From the NCBI GenBank assembly GCA_026415695.1, contig JAOAGP010000007.1, positions 1 through 64,000 on the forward strand: 64,000 bases of DNA, given 5' to 3'. This stretch comes from Thermodesulfovibrionales bacterium (GTDB taxonomy: Bacteria; Nitrospirota; Thermodesulfovibrionia; Thermodesulfovibrionales; Dissulfurispiraceae). How positions within the stretch are numbered: position 1 is the stretch's first letter; each line of letters begins with the position of its first letter. The notes beneath the pieces are model-generated. The model saw only the letters and a list, made by a program, of their open reading frames with translations, had not been told where the DNA came from and searched no databases. Below, one piece after another: positions 43,075-52,670 of the stretch. The position numbers and the translations under genes were made by a program.

Positions 43075-44544
43075 TCATGCGTTTTCGTTGAGTAAAGCCT
43101 TTAATCCTTCAACACTCATAACCTTTTGTTTGTATCTCTCATCAATGCTTATAGCCTTATTTATTGATTCTTTTGCCTTTTCGGTGTTGTTTATTGCATT
43201 GTAACTTAAACCAGCATAAAACCATGCCTTTGCATAGTTTGGATTAATTCTGATTGACTCTTCAAATGATTTGATTGCAGAGTCGTGTTTCTGCATGTAA
43301 TGATAGGATAGCCCTTTGCCAAACCATGCCTTGTAGTTTTGATTGTTTAAGGAAAGTGCAAAATCAAAGGAATCAATTGCCTCTTTTTGTAATCCCAAGT
43401 AGCTCAACTCTACTGCCCTGCCATACCAAGCATCCTCTAAATCAGGTTTTAACCTTATAGCTTGTTCATATGAATCGAATGCCTCCTCATGTCTTCCAAT
43501 AGCACTTAAGGCTATACCTCTGTAAAGAAAAGCCTTCTCGTCTGATGCGTCAATAAGTATGGCATTGTTTAGGTGTTGTATTGCCTCGTCGTATCTTTTC
43601 ATGTTTGATAACAATGCTCCTGCCTCAAACCATGCATCAGGCAGGCATGGATTGCAGATGGTTGCCTTTTTAAAAAACTCCAAGGATTGTTCTAAAGAAT
43701 TATTCTCTAAATGTATTAGCCCTATGCCAAGGTATGAGTAGTAACTTTTGTTGTCGTGTTCTATTGCCCTCTTAAATGCAGTTAAGGCATCATCACGACT
43801 TTCTAATTCTAAGAGGCAAACCGCCTTGTTATGCCAAGCATCAGCCATATTCTTGTTTGCAGTAAGTGCCTTTTCAAAAAAACTTTGTGCATCATCATGT
43901 CTATTACAAAGTAGATTCGCACATCCGATGAGGTTGTATTGTTCTGCCTTAAATACAACGGTCTTGTATAAATCATCAAACTCATCCATCTTTTTTGTTA
44001 TGTATTTGAGCAAGTCATCATCAATCTTATTGCCTTTTAACGATAGCGAACGGGGGTTTAACACAGATGTGTTTATCCCTGCATATTCAATGAGCCTGTT
44101 AATCCTGTTTCTAATATCAATGGTGTTTAGGCTATCCTTATCAGTGTCTTCTAACTCGGAGATGATTTTAAGATGTGCAGAAAAGGAATACATCAAAGAC
44201 AGCCTTTTATTTAAATCCCCTATGTTCTTGCTTAATGATTCAATCTCTTTGTGTATATCTGACAATGTATCTTTTTCTACATACTGGGGTTCTTTCTTTA
44301 TCTCATCTTGTTTTTGCTCTAATTTCCTTAGCTCTGAAGCAGTAGTATCTTTTGTTTCTGAAGGGGGTGTTACCAAACTTTCTTTACTTTCATTTTTAGG
44401 TTGCGTGTCTTTTCTCCTTTTTTTGATTAATAAAAACAGCACTAATACAAGCAAAAAGACTAATGTTAAGGGAATGAATATTGGGATTGTATGTCCAAAA
44501 AAACTAATTTCGTAGTTATACCATTCTTGATTAGGGTTAATCAT
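43075..44544 (-). CDS. Membrane-anchored TPR protein within the pyrimidine operon
   Basis: 489 residues from ATG 44544, which overlaps the pyrC stop codon; a longer frame to 44568 is in TTG and less likely. A single membrane helix (about 23-40), a charged linker with coiled-coil tendency (about 45-130), then about eight 34-residue TPRs (about 205-480, e.g. ADAWHNKAVCLLELESRDDAL, KAWFGKGLSYHYMQ). Cytoplasmic TPR scaffold fixed to the membrane. Nothing indicates why it is placed between carA and pyrC. Confidence 0.82.
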   Translation of the reverse strand: MINPNQEWYNYEISFFGHTIPIFIPLTLVFLLVLVLFLLIKKRRKDTQPKNESKESLVTPPSETKDTTASELRKLEQKQDEIKKEPQYVEKDTLSDIHKEIESLSKNIGDLNKRLSLMYSFSAHLKIISELEDTDKDSLNTIDIRNRINRLIEYAGINTSVLNPRSLSLKGNKIDDDLLKYITKKMDEFDDLYKTVVFKAEQYNLIGCANLLCNRHDDAQSFFEKALTANKNMADAWHNKAVCLLELESRDDALTAFKRAIEHDNKSYYSYLGIGLIHLENNSLEQSLEFFKKATICNPCLPDAWFEAGALLSNMKRYDEAIQHLNNAILIDASDEKAFLYRGIALSAIGRHEEAFDSYEQAIRLKPDLEDAWYGRAVELSYLGLQKEAIDSFDFALSLNNQNYKAWFGKGLSYHYMQKHDSAIKSFEESIRINPNYAKAWFYAGLSYNAINNTEKAKESINKAISIDERYKQKVMSVEGLKALLNENA

Positions 44545-45818
44545 TGTTGTAGACTTTGCCTCTAACAATCGTAAAAAGTGCCTTGCCTGTAAGTTTACTA
44601 CCTAACAGAGGGGTGTTTTTACCCTTTGAAAAGATTTCATCTTCAGTGAGTATAAACTCCTTTTCAGTATTTAGTATTGTTAAATCTGCATCACTTCCAA
44701 CCTTGAGGTTACCTGCGTTTAACTTTAGAATTGCAGATGGATTGACACTCATTTTTAAAACTATGTCTGAAATACTTAATACCCCTTCCTTGACAATCTT
44801 AAGTGATAGTGATACTGCAGTTTCAAGCCCGCTTATACCAAATGGAGCCTTATCAAATTCAAGTAGTTTTTCATCCTTATGGTGTGGAGCATGGTCTGTG
44901 GCTATGACATCTATAGTCCCATCTTTTAAGCCATCTTTTATGGCTTCTACATCTTCTAATGTCCTTAATGGGGGATTTACCTTCGCATTTGTGTCGTAAT
45001 CCTTGATTGCATCCTCTGTCAATGAAAAATAGTGAGGGCATGTCTCTGCAGTAATCATTACCCCTTCTTCTTTTGCCCTTCTTATGATGCTTACAGATTT
45101 TTTGGTTGAGACATGGGCAATATGAAGTCTCCCCTTTGTAAGTTTCGCAAGCAAGACATCCCTTGCAACCATAATCTCTTCAGATTCTTTAGGGATGCCT
45201 GCAAGTCCGAGTCTATACGACAATTCCCCTTCATTCATCAATCCATTTGCAGAGAGATTGATATCTTCAGCATGAGAAATAATAGGACAATCAATAGTCT
45301 TTGAGTATTCTAAAGCCCTTCTCATAACAAGGCTATTCATTACTGGTTTGCCGTCATCTGAAAAGGCAACAGCACCTGCCTCACGCATGAGACCCATCTC
45401 TGCAAGTTCTTGTCCCTGCTGTCCTTTTGTAATAGCACCAATTGGATAGACCTTGCAGAACCCTTCTTGATAAGCCTTCCTTATTATAAAACTCGTTACT
45501 GTTGCATTGTCATTTATTGGTAGTGTATTTGGCATACAACACAGTGAGGTAAACCCTCCATGGATTGCTGCCTTTGTCCCTGTATGTATTGTCTCTTTGT
45601 GTTCGTATCCAGGTTCCCTAAGATGTGTATGCATGTCAATGAGCCCCGGTAATATGTAGCAACCAGAAACATCAATGACTGTGAGATTTTTGTTGACAGG
45701 TTTTTTTATCTTGCCTTGATAAATCTCTTTAATCTTGCCCTTTTCAATCAGTATTGACCCAATGCCATCTATATCTTGAATGGGATCAACGATATGACCG
45801 TTATAAACCAATAAAGAA

Positions 45819-45826
<8 letters not shown>
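44537..45826 (-). CDS. pyrC: Dihydroorotase (class I, zinc-dependent)
   Basis: 429 residues from ATG 45826, placed 8 nt after GGTGG; ATG 45832 and TTG 45841 are alternative. Metal site: [16 protein letters not shown] (HxH), the SDDGKPV loop, HAED, HIAHVS and the catalytic Asp in [12 protein letters not shown]. It closes carbamoyl aspartate to dihydroorotate. Overlaps pyrB by 8 nt and the TPR gene by 8 nt. Confidence 0.95.
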
Positions 45827-47278
<1,452 letters not shown>

Positions 47279-47325
47279 TTACTGCTTGATGGTGTAATGG
47301 AGTATGTGTTTTCATTTAATAGATT

Positions 47326-47358
47326 CCTTTTCAACCTCACAGGGTTGTCCATTAAAGG
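47326..47358 (-). promoter_or_regulatory. PyrR-binding RNA element in the pyr leader
   Basis: On the minus strand the leader has CCTTTAATGGACAACC then CTGTGA then GGTTGAAAAGG. The inner stem CAACC/GGTTG, loop CTGTGA, and outer CCTTT/AAAGG match the Bacillus PyrR anti-antiterminator pattern (UUUAA, CC, loop, GAGG, AAGG). It starts about 4 nt after the predicted transcription start. No intrinsic terminator was found between it and pyrR, so control may be translational or by other attenuation. Confidence 0.68.
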
Positions 47359-47368
47359 TTTTATATTT

Positions 47369-47397
47369 ATTAAATCAAAAATAACCTGATTTGTCAA
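47369..47397 (-). promoter_or_regulatory. Sigma-70 promoter of the pyr operon
   Basis: TTGACA (minus strand, 47392-47397) and TTTAAT (47369-47374) are separated by exactly 17 bp. Predicted start near 47362, immediately before the PyrR element. Confidence 0.7.
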
Positions 47398-47401
47398 AAA
47401 C

Positions 47402-47437
47402 AAAAAAGACCCCATATACTTTTTAAGCATATGAGGG
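47402..47437 (-). terminator. Intrinsic terminator after the crystallin-like gene
   Basis: On the minus strand a stem of about 10 bp (CCTCATATGC with GTATATGGGG, two G-U pairs) with a short A-rich loop is followed by TCTTTTTT. It ends transcription of the gene at 47453-47890 just upstream of the pyr promoter. Confidence 0.7.
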
Positions 47438-47452
47438 TATAGTCTAAGTTAT

Positions 47453-47890
47453 TTACTTGCAGAATACCTTAAGAGAACTTATCTTGTCATTCCACCAGTC
47501 ATTACGAAAATCCTTTTGCATGAGATTATCGCATTTGGGATTTTCGTGTTTTGCATTCTTGCCTCCAAAGTTGGTATGCTCATAGTAAAAGAAACTTGTG
47601 TAACATCCAACTACATAACACGATATGCTGTCGTTCATGTTGGTTCCATCCGGCCATGTAAGATTTGTGAGGTTTCTCCACTCATTTTGATTATTTCCGT
47701 TAAAGGCATAATAAAGATTTCCATTACAACCACTGTGCTTATACACTACTACTTCGCAATTATCAGGATGACACTTGTTAACAATAGGATCCCATCTACA
47801 TGCATACGACGAGGACAAAGATATGATGAGGCTAAAGACCAAAATCACTAATGGTATGGCTACCAACCCCTTTTTAAAACTGATAATCAT
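47453..47890 (-). CDS. Secreted beta/gamma-crystallin-like protein
   Basis: 145 residues from ATG 47890; AGGAGG lies 8 nt before it and overlaps the alternative GTG at 47899. Signal peptide to about residue 30 (SSSYA). The mature part has Cys pairs and two Greek-key-like motifs: VVVYKHSGCNG...NDSISC and FYYEHTNFGGKNAKH...NDKISS. The (N/D)(N/D)xx(S/T)S signature of Ca2+-binding beta/gamma-crystallins is matched exactly by NDKISS and nearly by NDSISC. Disulfide-stabilised, calcium-binding and probably extracellular or periplasmic. An inhibitor role is an alternative for such folds. Confidence 0.6.
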   Translation of the reverse strand: MIISFKKGLVAIPLVILVFSLIISLSSSYACRWDPIVNKCHPDNCEVVVYKHSGCNGNLYYAFNGNNQNEWRNLTNLTWPDGTNMNDSISCYVVGCYTSFFYYEHTNFGGKNAKHENPKCDNLMQKDFRNDWWNDKISSLKVFCK

Positions 47891-48043
47891 CTCTTTCACC
47901 TCCTTTCTTTGTTGGATTAAAAGTCATATAGATTTTATCATAAAATGGTTTTTATCAACCAGAAAAAAGGTATTATTTTTTACAGTTTTATTCTTTAGAG
48001 ACTTCCCCTTTCTAAGTCCCTAATTTTGAAGGGATGTCAAGAT

Positions 48044-48084
48044 ACTAACTCCCCAAACCACTCTTATATTAGGAGAGGGGAAAA
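48044..48084 (+). repeat. 41-bp direct repeat, copy 1
   Basis: Matches copy 2 at 48731-48771 at 36 of 41 positions, including the identical 3' part ATTAGGAGAGGGGAAAA. The two copies bracket the toxin-antitoxin pair. Confidence 0.75.
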
Positions 48085-48238
48085 TCTCCTCCCCCACAGG
48101 GAGATGAAAGGGTGAGGGTATTTTCCCCACATGTTGAGGGAAGGATAATTACTCATATTTTCTAACGAGATGAGATATTTTTTCCCCTTCTGCCTCTCCC
48201 TGTTTTCTTATTTTTATTCAAGACCTTTGATAGTATGA

Positions 48239-48244
48239 TATAAT
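48239..48244 (+). promoter_or_regulatory. -10 box directly upstream of the antitoxin start
   Basis: Perfect TATAAT ends 6 bp before the ATG at 48251, so transcription would begin at or near the start codon. No Shine-Dalgarno site is present, which implies a leaderless antitoxin mRNA. A -35 box is weak (TATTCA at about 48215). Confidence 0.45.
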
Positions 48245-48250
48245 ATTTTT

Positions 48251-48475
48251 ATGAACACCACTGAAAGACAAATACAAGACATTACTGAGTTGCTTGCAAT
48301 GCTTGATGAGGAAATGCTAAAAGAAATAAAAAACTTTACGCATTTTCTCATTGAAAAGCAGAAAAAACGGGAAGCATTTGAAAACCATGTATTGCAAGCA
48401 GAACAAGAACCCCCTATTAGGTTTAAAACTGTTCAAGAGGCAATGAAGGCAATTAGGAATGAAGCGGGAATTTGA
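48251..48475 (+). CDS. Antitoxin of a type II toxin-antitoxin pair
   Basis: 74 residues, acidic and helical, no membrane segment. MNTTERQIQDITELLAML and a C-terminal FKTVQEAMKAIRNEAG segment resemble small RelB/DUF2281-like antitoxins, whose N-terminus dimerises or binds DNA and whose C-terminus wraps the toxin. It overlaps the toxin gene by 17 nt, the usual arrangement. Subfamily not certain. Confidence 0.7.
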   Translation: MNTTERQIQDITELLAMLDEEMLKEIKNFTHFLIEKQKKREAFENHVLQAEQEPPIRFKTVQEAMKAIRNEAGI

Positions 48476-48728
48476 TTTCTCCCCATCTTTCCTTAAGAAA
48501 GCAGGTAAACTTCTTGCTAAAAATCCACAATTAGACCCACTATTAGAAAACTGCCTTCATAAACTTTCCCAAAATCCCTTTGATCCTTTGTTACGCACAC
48601 ATCCATTATCAGGCAAAATGAAAGGCAAATACGCCTGCTCGCTTACATACGAGTTACGGATTGTCTTTAAAGTATCTGACGACATTGTCCACCTCCTTGA
48701 TATTGGCAGTCATGATGAGGTTTATTAA
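48459..48728 (+). CDS. RelE/YafQ-like mRNA-interferase toxin
   Basis: 89 residues. The pattern FSPSFLKKAGKLLAKNPQL at the N-terminus, HPLSGKMKGKYACSLTYELRIVFKV and the ending LLDIGSHDEVY are typical of the RelE/YafQ/YoeB superfamily, with a basic patch and the C-terminal His-Asp. Translated in overlap with the antitoxin gene, and flanked by direct repeats, which suggests a mobile or acquired module. Confidence 0.8.
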   Translation: MKREFDFSPSFLKKAGKLLAKNPQLDPLLENCLHKLSQNPFDPLLRTHPLSGKMKGKYACSLTYELRIVFKVSDDIVHLLDIGSHDEVY

Positions 48729-48730
48729 CT

Positions 48731-48771
48731 ACTAACTGCCCATGCCACTTTTACATTAGGAGAGGGGAAAA
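48731..48771 (+). repeat. 41-bp direct repeat, copy 2
   Basis: Second copy of the repeat that brackets the toxin-antitoxin pair; starts 3 bp after the toxin stop codon. Five mismatches relative to copy 1. Confidence 0.75.
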
Positions 48772-48772
48772 A

Positions 48773-48878
48773 GTCTGGAAGTCCGGAAGTTGAGGAGTTG
48801 GGAAGTTTAGTAGGGCGGAAGTTGACTTTTTTGTTTCCGTGTTCCCCGACCCTATCACTTCCGTGCATCCTCGCTTCC
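48773..48878. repeat. Inverted pair of degenerate octamer arrays
   Basis: At 48773-48820 six 8-bp units follow one another on the plus strand (GTCTGGAA, GTCCGGAA, GTTGAGGA, GTTGGGAA, GTTTAGTA, GGGCGGAA). At 48831-48878 six 8-bp units of the same kind read on the minus strand (GGAAGCGA, GGATGCAC, GGAAGTGA, TAGGGTCG, GGGAACAC, GGAAACAA). The arms face each other across about 10 bp and could fold as a long imperfect hairpin. Confidence 0.6.
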
Positions 48879-48952
48879 TAACTATATCACGGGGGGAGTT
48901 GCAATATAGATGGAATTATTTATGTAGTCCTGATTTCTATAGGTTTTGATGT

Positions 48953-49969
48953 TTAAACTTCAATAATACTTCTTGACACATAACCCACATCACTTGCACC
49001 AGTAAGGAGCATTGCGTTTGTTAATTCGGTCTTGTATTTGTTTAGTAAAAAGACCATTGCATCCTTGCCACCGCCAAAGACCGATATTATCAGTGGTCTG
49101 CCTATTAAAACACAGTGTGCTCCTAATGCGAGCATCTTTAAGACATCTACACCACTTCTTATCCCACCGTCAACGAATATCTTGATTGGCGATGTGATTG
49201 AATCAACTATTTTTGGAAGCACCTCAGCTGTTCCCGGTGTCTGGTCAAGCACCCTGCCTCCATGGTTTGATACAACTATCGCACTTGCTCCACTTTCTGC
49301 ACAGATCCTTGCCTCAATTGGTGTCATTATCCCTTTTACGATAAAGGGTAGGCTTGTTGATTTGACAAGATGCTCAATCTCTTTTGGGGACTTTGGACTA
49401 ACAGGTTGACCTTTTAGTGCCATTGTGATAAGTCCAGCACCATCAATATCAATGCCTACCGCAATTGCACCTGTCTCCTCCGCTATCTTGATCCTCCTGA
49501 TGATTTCATCGTTTGCACGAGGTTTGATAATGGCAATACCTTTGCCTGCCACTTCTTTGATTGCCTTACAACCGCTGTCAAACATCGTAGGGTCTGCCCC
49601 ATCTCCTGTCATTGCAATCGTGCCTGCTTCAACTGATGCCTTTGTCCATATCCTTGTAAACTCCTCTTCTGATATTGCACCGCCCATGTTGTAAGAAACA
49701 CCTGTGATTGGTGCAGAGATAATCGGCATTGATAGGGTATGACCCCAAAGTTCAATGGTTGTCTTAGGAACCTTTACTTCATGTATGGTTCTCATGTTGA
49801 GTTTGATGTTTTTTAGTGCCTCAACATTTGCTATGAAGGATTGTCCTGTGCCAACACCACCCATCCCCGGCACCTCTCCAGCACATGCCTTACCGTCGCA
49901 ATGAGGACAACACCTGCAATAGGGTTTTAGTAACTTTGCTGCCTCTGTTTTAATAGTCTTGATGTCCAC
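48953..49969 (-). CDS. FMN-dependent alpha-hydroxy-acid dehydrogenase/oxidase-like protein (lactate operon)
   Basis: 338 residues. TIM-barrel of the lactate/glycolate FMN family: the FMN-phosphate GGIRSGVDVLKMLALGA segment and VVSNHGGRVLDQTPG, with the catalytic His in NHGGR. The N-terminus (about 17-37) has an unusual Cys cluster (CRCCPHCDGKACAGEVPG), absent from classical lactate oxidases, possibly a metal or Fe-S site. It is the last gene of a lctP-glcD-like-glcF-like operon and overlaps the glcF-like stop by 1 nt, so it probably oxidises lactate or a related 2-hydroxy acid. Confidence 0.82.
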   Translation of the reverse strand: MDIKTIKTEAAKLLKPYCRCCPHCDGKACAGEVPGMGGVGTGQSFIANVEALKNIKLNMRTIHEVKVPKTTIELWGHTLSMPIISAPITGVSYNMGGAISEEEFTRIWTKASVEAGTIAMTGDGADPTMFDSGCKAIKEVAGKGIAIIKPRANDEIIRRIKIAEETGAIAVGIDIDGAGLITMALKGQPVSPKSPKEIEHLVKSTSLPFIVKGIMTPIEARICAESGASAIVVSNHGGRVLDQTPGTAEVLPKIVDSITSPIKIFVDGGIRSGVDVLKMLALGAHCVLIGRPLIISVFGGGKDAMVFLLNKYKTELTNAMLLTGASDVGYVSRSIIEV

Positions 49970-51255
49970 TATGCCTCCTTTTTGTAAGATTGTGCTAATA
50001 AGGTAATATAGTGCCTTGCAATTTGTCCATCACCAAACTGCTCAATGCCATCTACCAACTGCATGATGCAGCCGGGACAAGCAGTAGTTACTATGTGTGC
50101 AGTTGTCTTTTTTATATCGTTAATCTTGTTTTTGAGTATTGATGACGATGTATCGTAATGTGTAAGATTGTAAGTCCCACCACTACCACAGCAGGCATCA
50201 GGCTTTGACATCTCTTTGAAAGTAATGCCCGGAATGGCTTTAATTAGTTCTCGTGGCTCTTTCCAAACCTTCACAGTCTTTCTTAAATGGCAAGAGTCAT
50301 GGTATGTGACTACTTCATCTATCTGTCCTTTGGGCTTTACGAAATCAATCTTGTTTAAGAGTAACTGTGATATCTCAACTGCTTTTTGCTTCCACTTCAT
50401 TGAAAGCGGTTCATATACATTATCACCTTTTAGTAGTTCAATGTATTCGTGACTAAATGCACCTGCACAAGAACCACATCCAAAAACAACAAAGTCTGCA
50501 GCGGTTTTTTCAAGGGCATCAAGGTTTGCCCTTGCCATCTGTCGTGCTGTGTCTATATCTCCGTGTGCAAATACTGGTATGCCACAGCAGTATTGGTCTT
50601 TTGGAATTGCCACATTTACCCTATTTTTCTTCAAGACCTCAACTATGTCATCACCAATGCCTGTGTAGATGTAGTTTATTGAGCAGCCTGTAAAAAAGGC
50701 TACTGTGGTTTGAGGATTGCTGCAAATAATCTTTTCTTCAACCCTATCCCTAAATGGTGTAGGGGCAAGGCTTGGTATAACCCTCTTTCTGTCAAGTATT
50801 CCTATAGGGAATCTTAGATTCCGTCCCTCACCACTTTGGGTTGTTTTTGTTAGAAGGGATTGAAGTTTAGCCCCTGTTTTAATGCCAGTTTCAAATAGGG
50901 CTTTTTTATGAAAGAGTAGATTGAAGATGGTTCTTTTAAGTGGATGAAGCCCCTTTTTCTTTACAATCGCACTCCTTACTGCAAGGATTATCTTGTCAAA
51001 ATTCACCTGAGGTGGACAGTTTTGCATGCAGGACTTGCAAACAAGACAGTTAAAGACCCTGTCGTATAGGTCTGGATCATCTAAGTCAATCCTTCCCTTT
51101 AAGATAGCATCTGCAAGTGCAATCTTTCCCCTTGCGACCCCTGCCTCTGTCTTTTCTACTGAAAATACAGGACAGACTGCTTGGCAGTTGCCACATTTCA
51201 TACATTTCTGTATCTCATCCTCTATTAGACGGTATTCATCAAAAGGTGTTGTCAT
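49969..51255 (-). CDS. GlcF-like iron-sulfur subunit of a 2-hydroxy-acid dehydrogenase complex
   Basis: 428 residues. Two 4Fe-4S ferredoxin motifs (CMKCGNCQAVCP at about 18-29; CLVCKSCMQNCPP at about 71-83) and two CCG domains (CCGIPV and ACCGSGG) that act in electron transfer to quinone. With the FAD subunit next door it forms a glycolate/D-lactate oxidase-like complex at the membrane. Overlaps the FMN gene by 1 nt. Confidence 0.9.
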   Translation of the reverse strand: MTTPFDEYRLIEDEIQKCMKCGNCQAVCPVFSVEKTEAGVARGKIALADAILKGRIDLDDPDLYDRVFNCLVCKSCMQNCPPQVNFDKIILAVRSAIVKKKGLHPLKRTIFNLLFHKKALFETGIKTGAKLQSLLTKTTQSGEGRNLRFPIGILDRKRVIPSLAPTPFRDRVEEKIICSNPQTTVAFFTGCSINYIYTGIGDDIVEVLKKNRVNVAIPKDQYCCGIPVFAHGDIDTARQMARANLDALEKTAADFVVFGCGSCAGAFSHEYIELLKGDNVYEPLSMKWKQKAVEISQLLLNKIDFVKPKGQIDEVVTYHDSCHLRKTVKVWKEPRELIKAIPGITFKEMSKPDACCGSGGTYNLTHYDTSSSILKNKINDIKKTTAHIVTTACPGCIMQLVDGIEQFGDGQIARHYITLLAQSYKKEA

Positions 51256-51269
51256 CTTTAATACCTCTT

Positions 51270-52649
51270 TTATGGCACTAACTTGCCTGGGTTCATTATC
51301 CCTTTTGGGTCAATGGCAGTCTTGATGTTTCTCATTAGGGCAATACCACTATCGCCAATCTCATCCTTGAGATACTTGAGTTTGGCAATCCCTATGCCAT
51401 GCTCTCCTGATAAAGTCCCTCCAAGTTTGAGGGCAGCTGCAAATATCTCATCCACTGCCTTATGAACCCTCTCCATCTCTTCCTTGTTTCTCTCATCAGC
51501 AAGTATTGTAGGATGGAGGTTTCCGTCGCCTGCATGACCAAAAGTGCCGATCTTGAGGTTGTATTTCTTCGCTATCTTATCAACCTCTAAAAGCATCTCT
51601 GTAAGCCTTGACCTTGGCACTGTGGCATCCTCAAGGACAGTTGTAGGGCTTAATTGTGCAAGGGCTGGTAGTGCTGCCCTCCTTGCAGACCATATCTTAT
51701 CCCTCTCAGCATCTGTTTCTGCAATCTTGAGTTCACCGTTGTTTTGTGTAACTACATCCTTGACCGCCATTGCCTCTGATTCCACGGACTCCTTTGACAT
51801 CCCGTCAACCTCAATCAATAAAAGTGCAGAATACCCTTGCGGTAATCCCACCTTTGCATAGTTTTCTACGGTCTCAATGGTCATAGCATCCATTATCTCA
51901 AGGGTTGCAGGGATTACTCTTTGTTTTATTATCCCCTGAACAGTATTGCCTGCATCCTTTAGGTCTTTAAAAAGTGCCAACATAGAGCGTCTATATTTTG
52001 GTGCAGGAATGAGTTTTACAGTTATCTCTGTGACTATGCCTAATGTGCCTTCAGAACCAACAAAAAGGGCTGCAAAGTCATAAGCCGTCACATTCTTTAC
52101 TGTCTTACCACCAAACCTTACCACTGATGCATCTGGCAACACTACCTGCATGCCCATCACATAATGTTTTGTCACACCGTATTTAAGTCCTCTTAAACCA
52201 CCTGCACATGTTGCCACTGTGCCGCCTATCGTAGCAGTGGCAACTGTGCCAGGGTCGGGAGGGTAAATGAGACCATGAGGGGCTATTGCATTGTTTAGAT
52301 CATTAACTATCACGCCGGGTTCAACTGTGGCAGTAAGATTATCTGGATCAATCTCTATAATCTTGTTCATCAATTGTGTGCAAAGGACGATGCCTTTTTT
52401 GACAGGTATTGCACCCCCTGACAGATTCGTCCCAGATCCTCGTGGATAAATTGGTGTGTTTGTCTCATCAGCAAGTTTGACAATCTTTACTATCTCTTCA
52501 ACGGTCTTTGGTAAGACAACCACATCTGGCATCACCGTCATCACATCAGCCGTTGCATCGTAACTGTATGTGACTAAATCTGCCTTTTTTGTGAGCACCC
52601 TGTCTTTTGACAGGATGCCGTTCAGTCTTTCTATTACATTGGAATCCAT
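51270..52649 (-). CDS. glcD: FAD-linked 2-hydroxy-acid (D-lactate/glycolate) dehydrogenase, GlcD family
   Basis: 459 residues. PP-type FAD domain (YPRGSGTNLSGGAIPVKKGIVL, GTVATCAGGLRGLKYG) and a C-terminal FAD_oxidase_C domain with GHAGDGNLHP and SGEHGIG. It oxidises D-lactate or glycolate and hands electrons to the iron-sulfur subunit. It starts 20 nt after lctP and is 14 nt before the glcF-like gene, so substrate uptake and oxidation are cotranscribed. Confidence 0.92.
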   Translation of the reverse strand: MDSNVIERLNGILSKDRVLTKKADLVTYSYDATADVMTVMPDVVVLPKTVEEIVKIVKLADETNTPIYPRGSGTNLSGGAIPVKKGIVLCTQLMNKIIEIDPDNLTATVEPGVIVNDLNNAIAPHGLIYPPDPGTVATATIGGTVATCAGGLRGLKYGVTKHYVMGMQVVLPDASVVRFGGKTVKNVTAYDFAALFVGSEGTLGIVTEITVKLIPAPKYRRSMLALFKDLKDAGNTVQGIIKQRVIPATLEIMDAMTIETVENYAKVGLPQGYSALLLIEVDGMSKESVESEAMAVKDVVTQNNGELKIAETDAERDKIWSARRAALPALAQLSPTTVLEDATVPRSRLTEMLLEVDKIAKKYNLKIGTFGHAGDGNLHPTILADERNKEEMERVHKAVDEIFAAALKLGGTLSGEHGIGIAKLKYLKDEIGDSGIALMRNIKTAIDPKGIMNPGKLVP

Positions 52650-52670
52650 GAATGCCTCCAGTTTAGTTTT

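Larger units (their letters stand above)
47891..48250. other. Non-coding stretch with one repeat copy and the antitoxin promoter
   Basis: No gene seen. Holds direct-repeat copy 1 (48044-48084), followed by a C/G-rich run with a short dyad (ATCTCC...GGAGAT, about 48084-48106), and a TATAAT at 48239-48244. The pattern resembles dispersed intergenic repeats. Confidence 0.45.

Noticed and set aside
48044-48878. CRISPR array
   Set aside because: The repeats are two copies plus degenerate octamers; there are no unique spacers of 25-45 bp and no cas genes.
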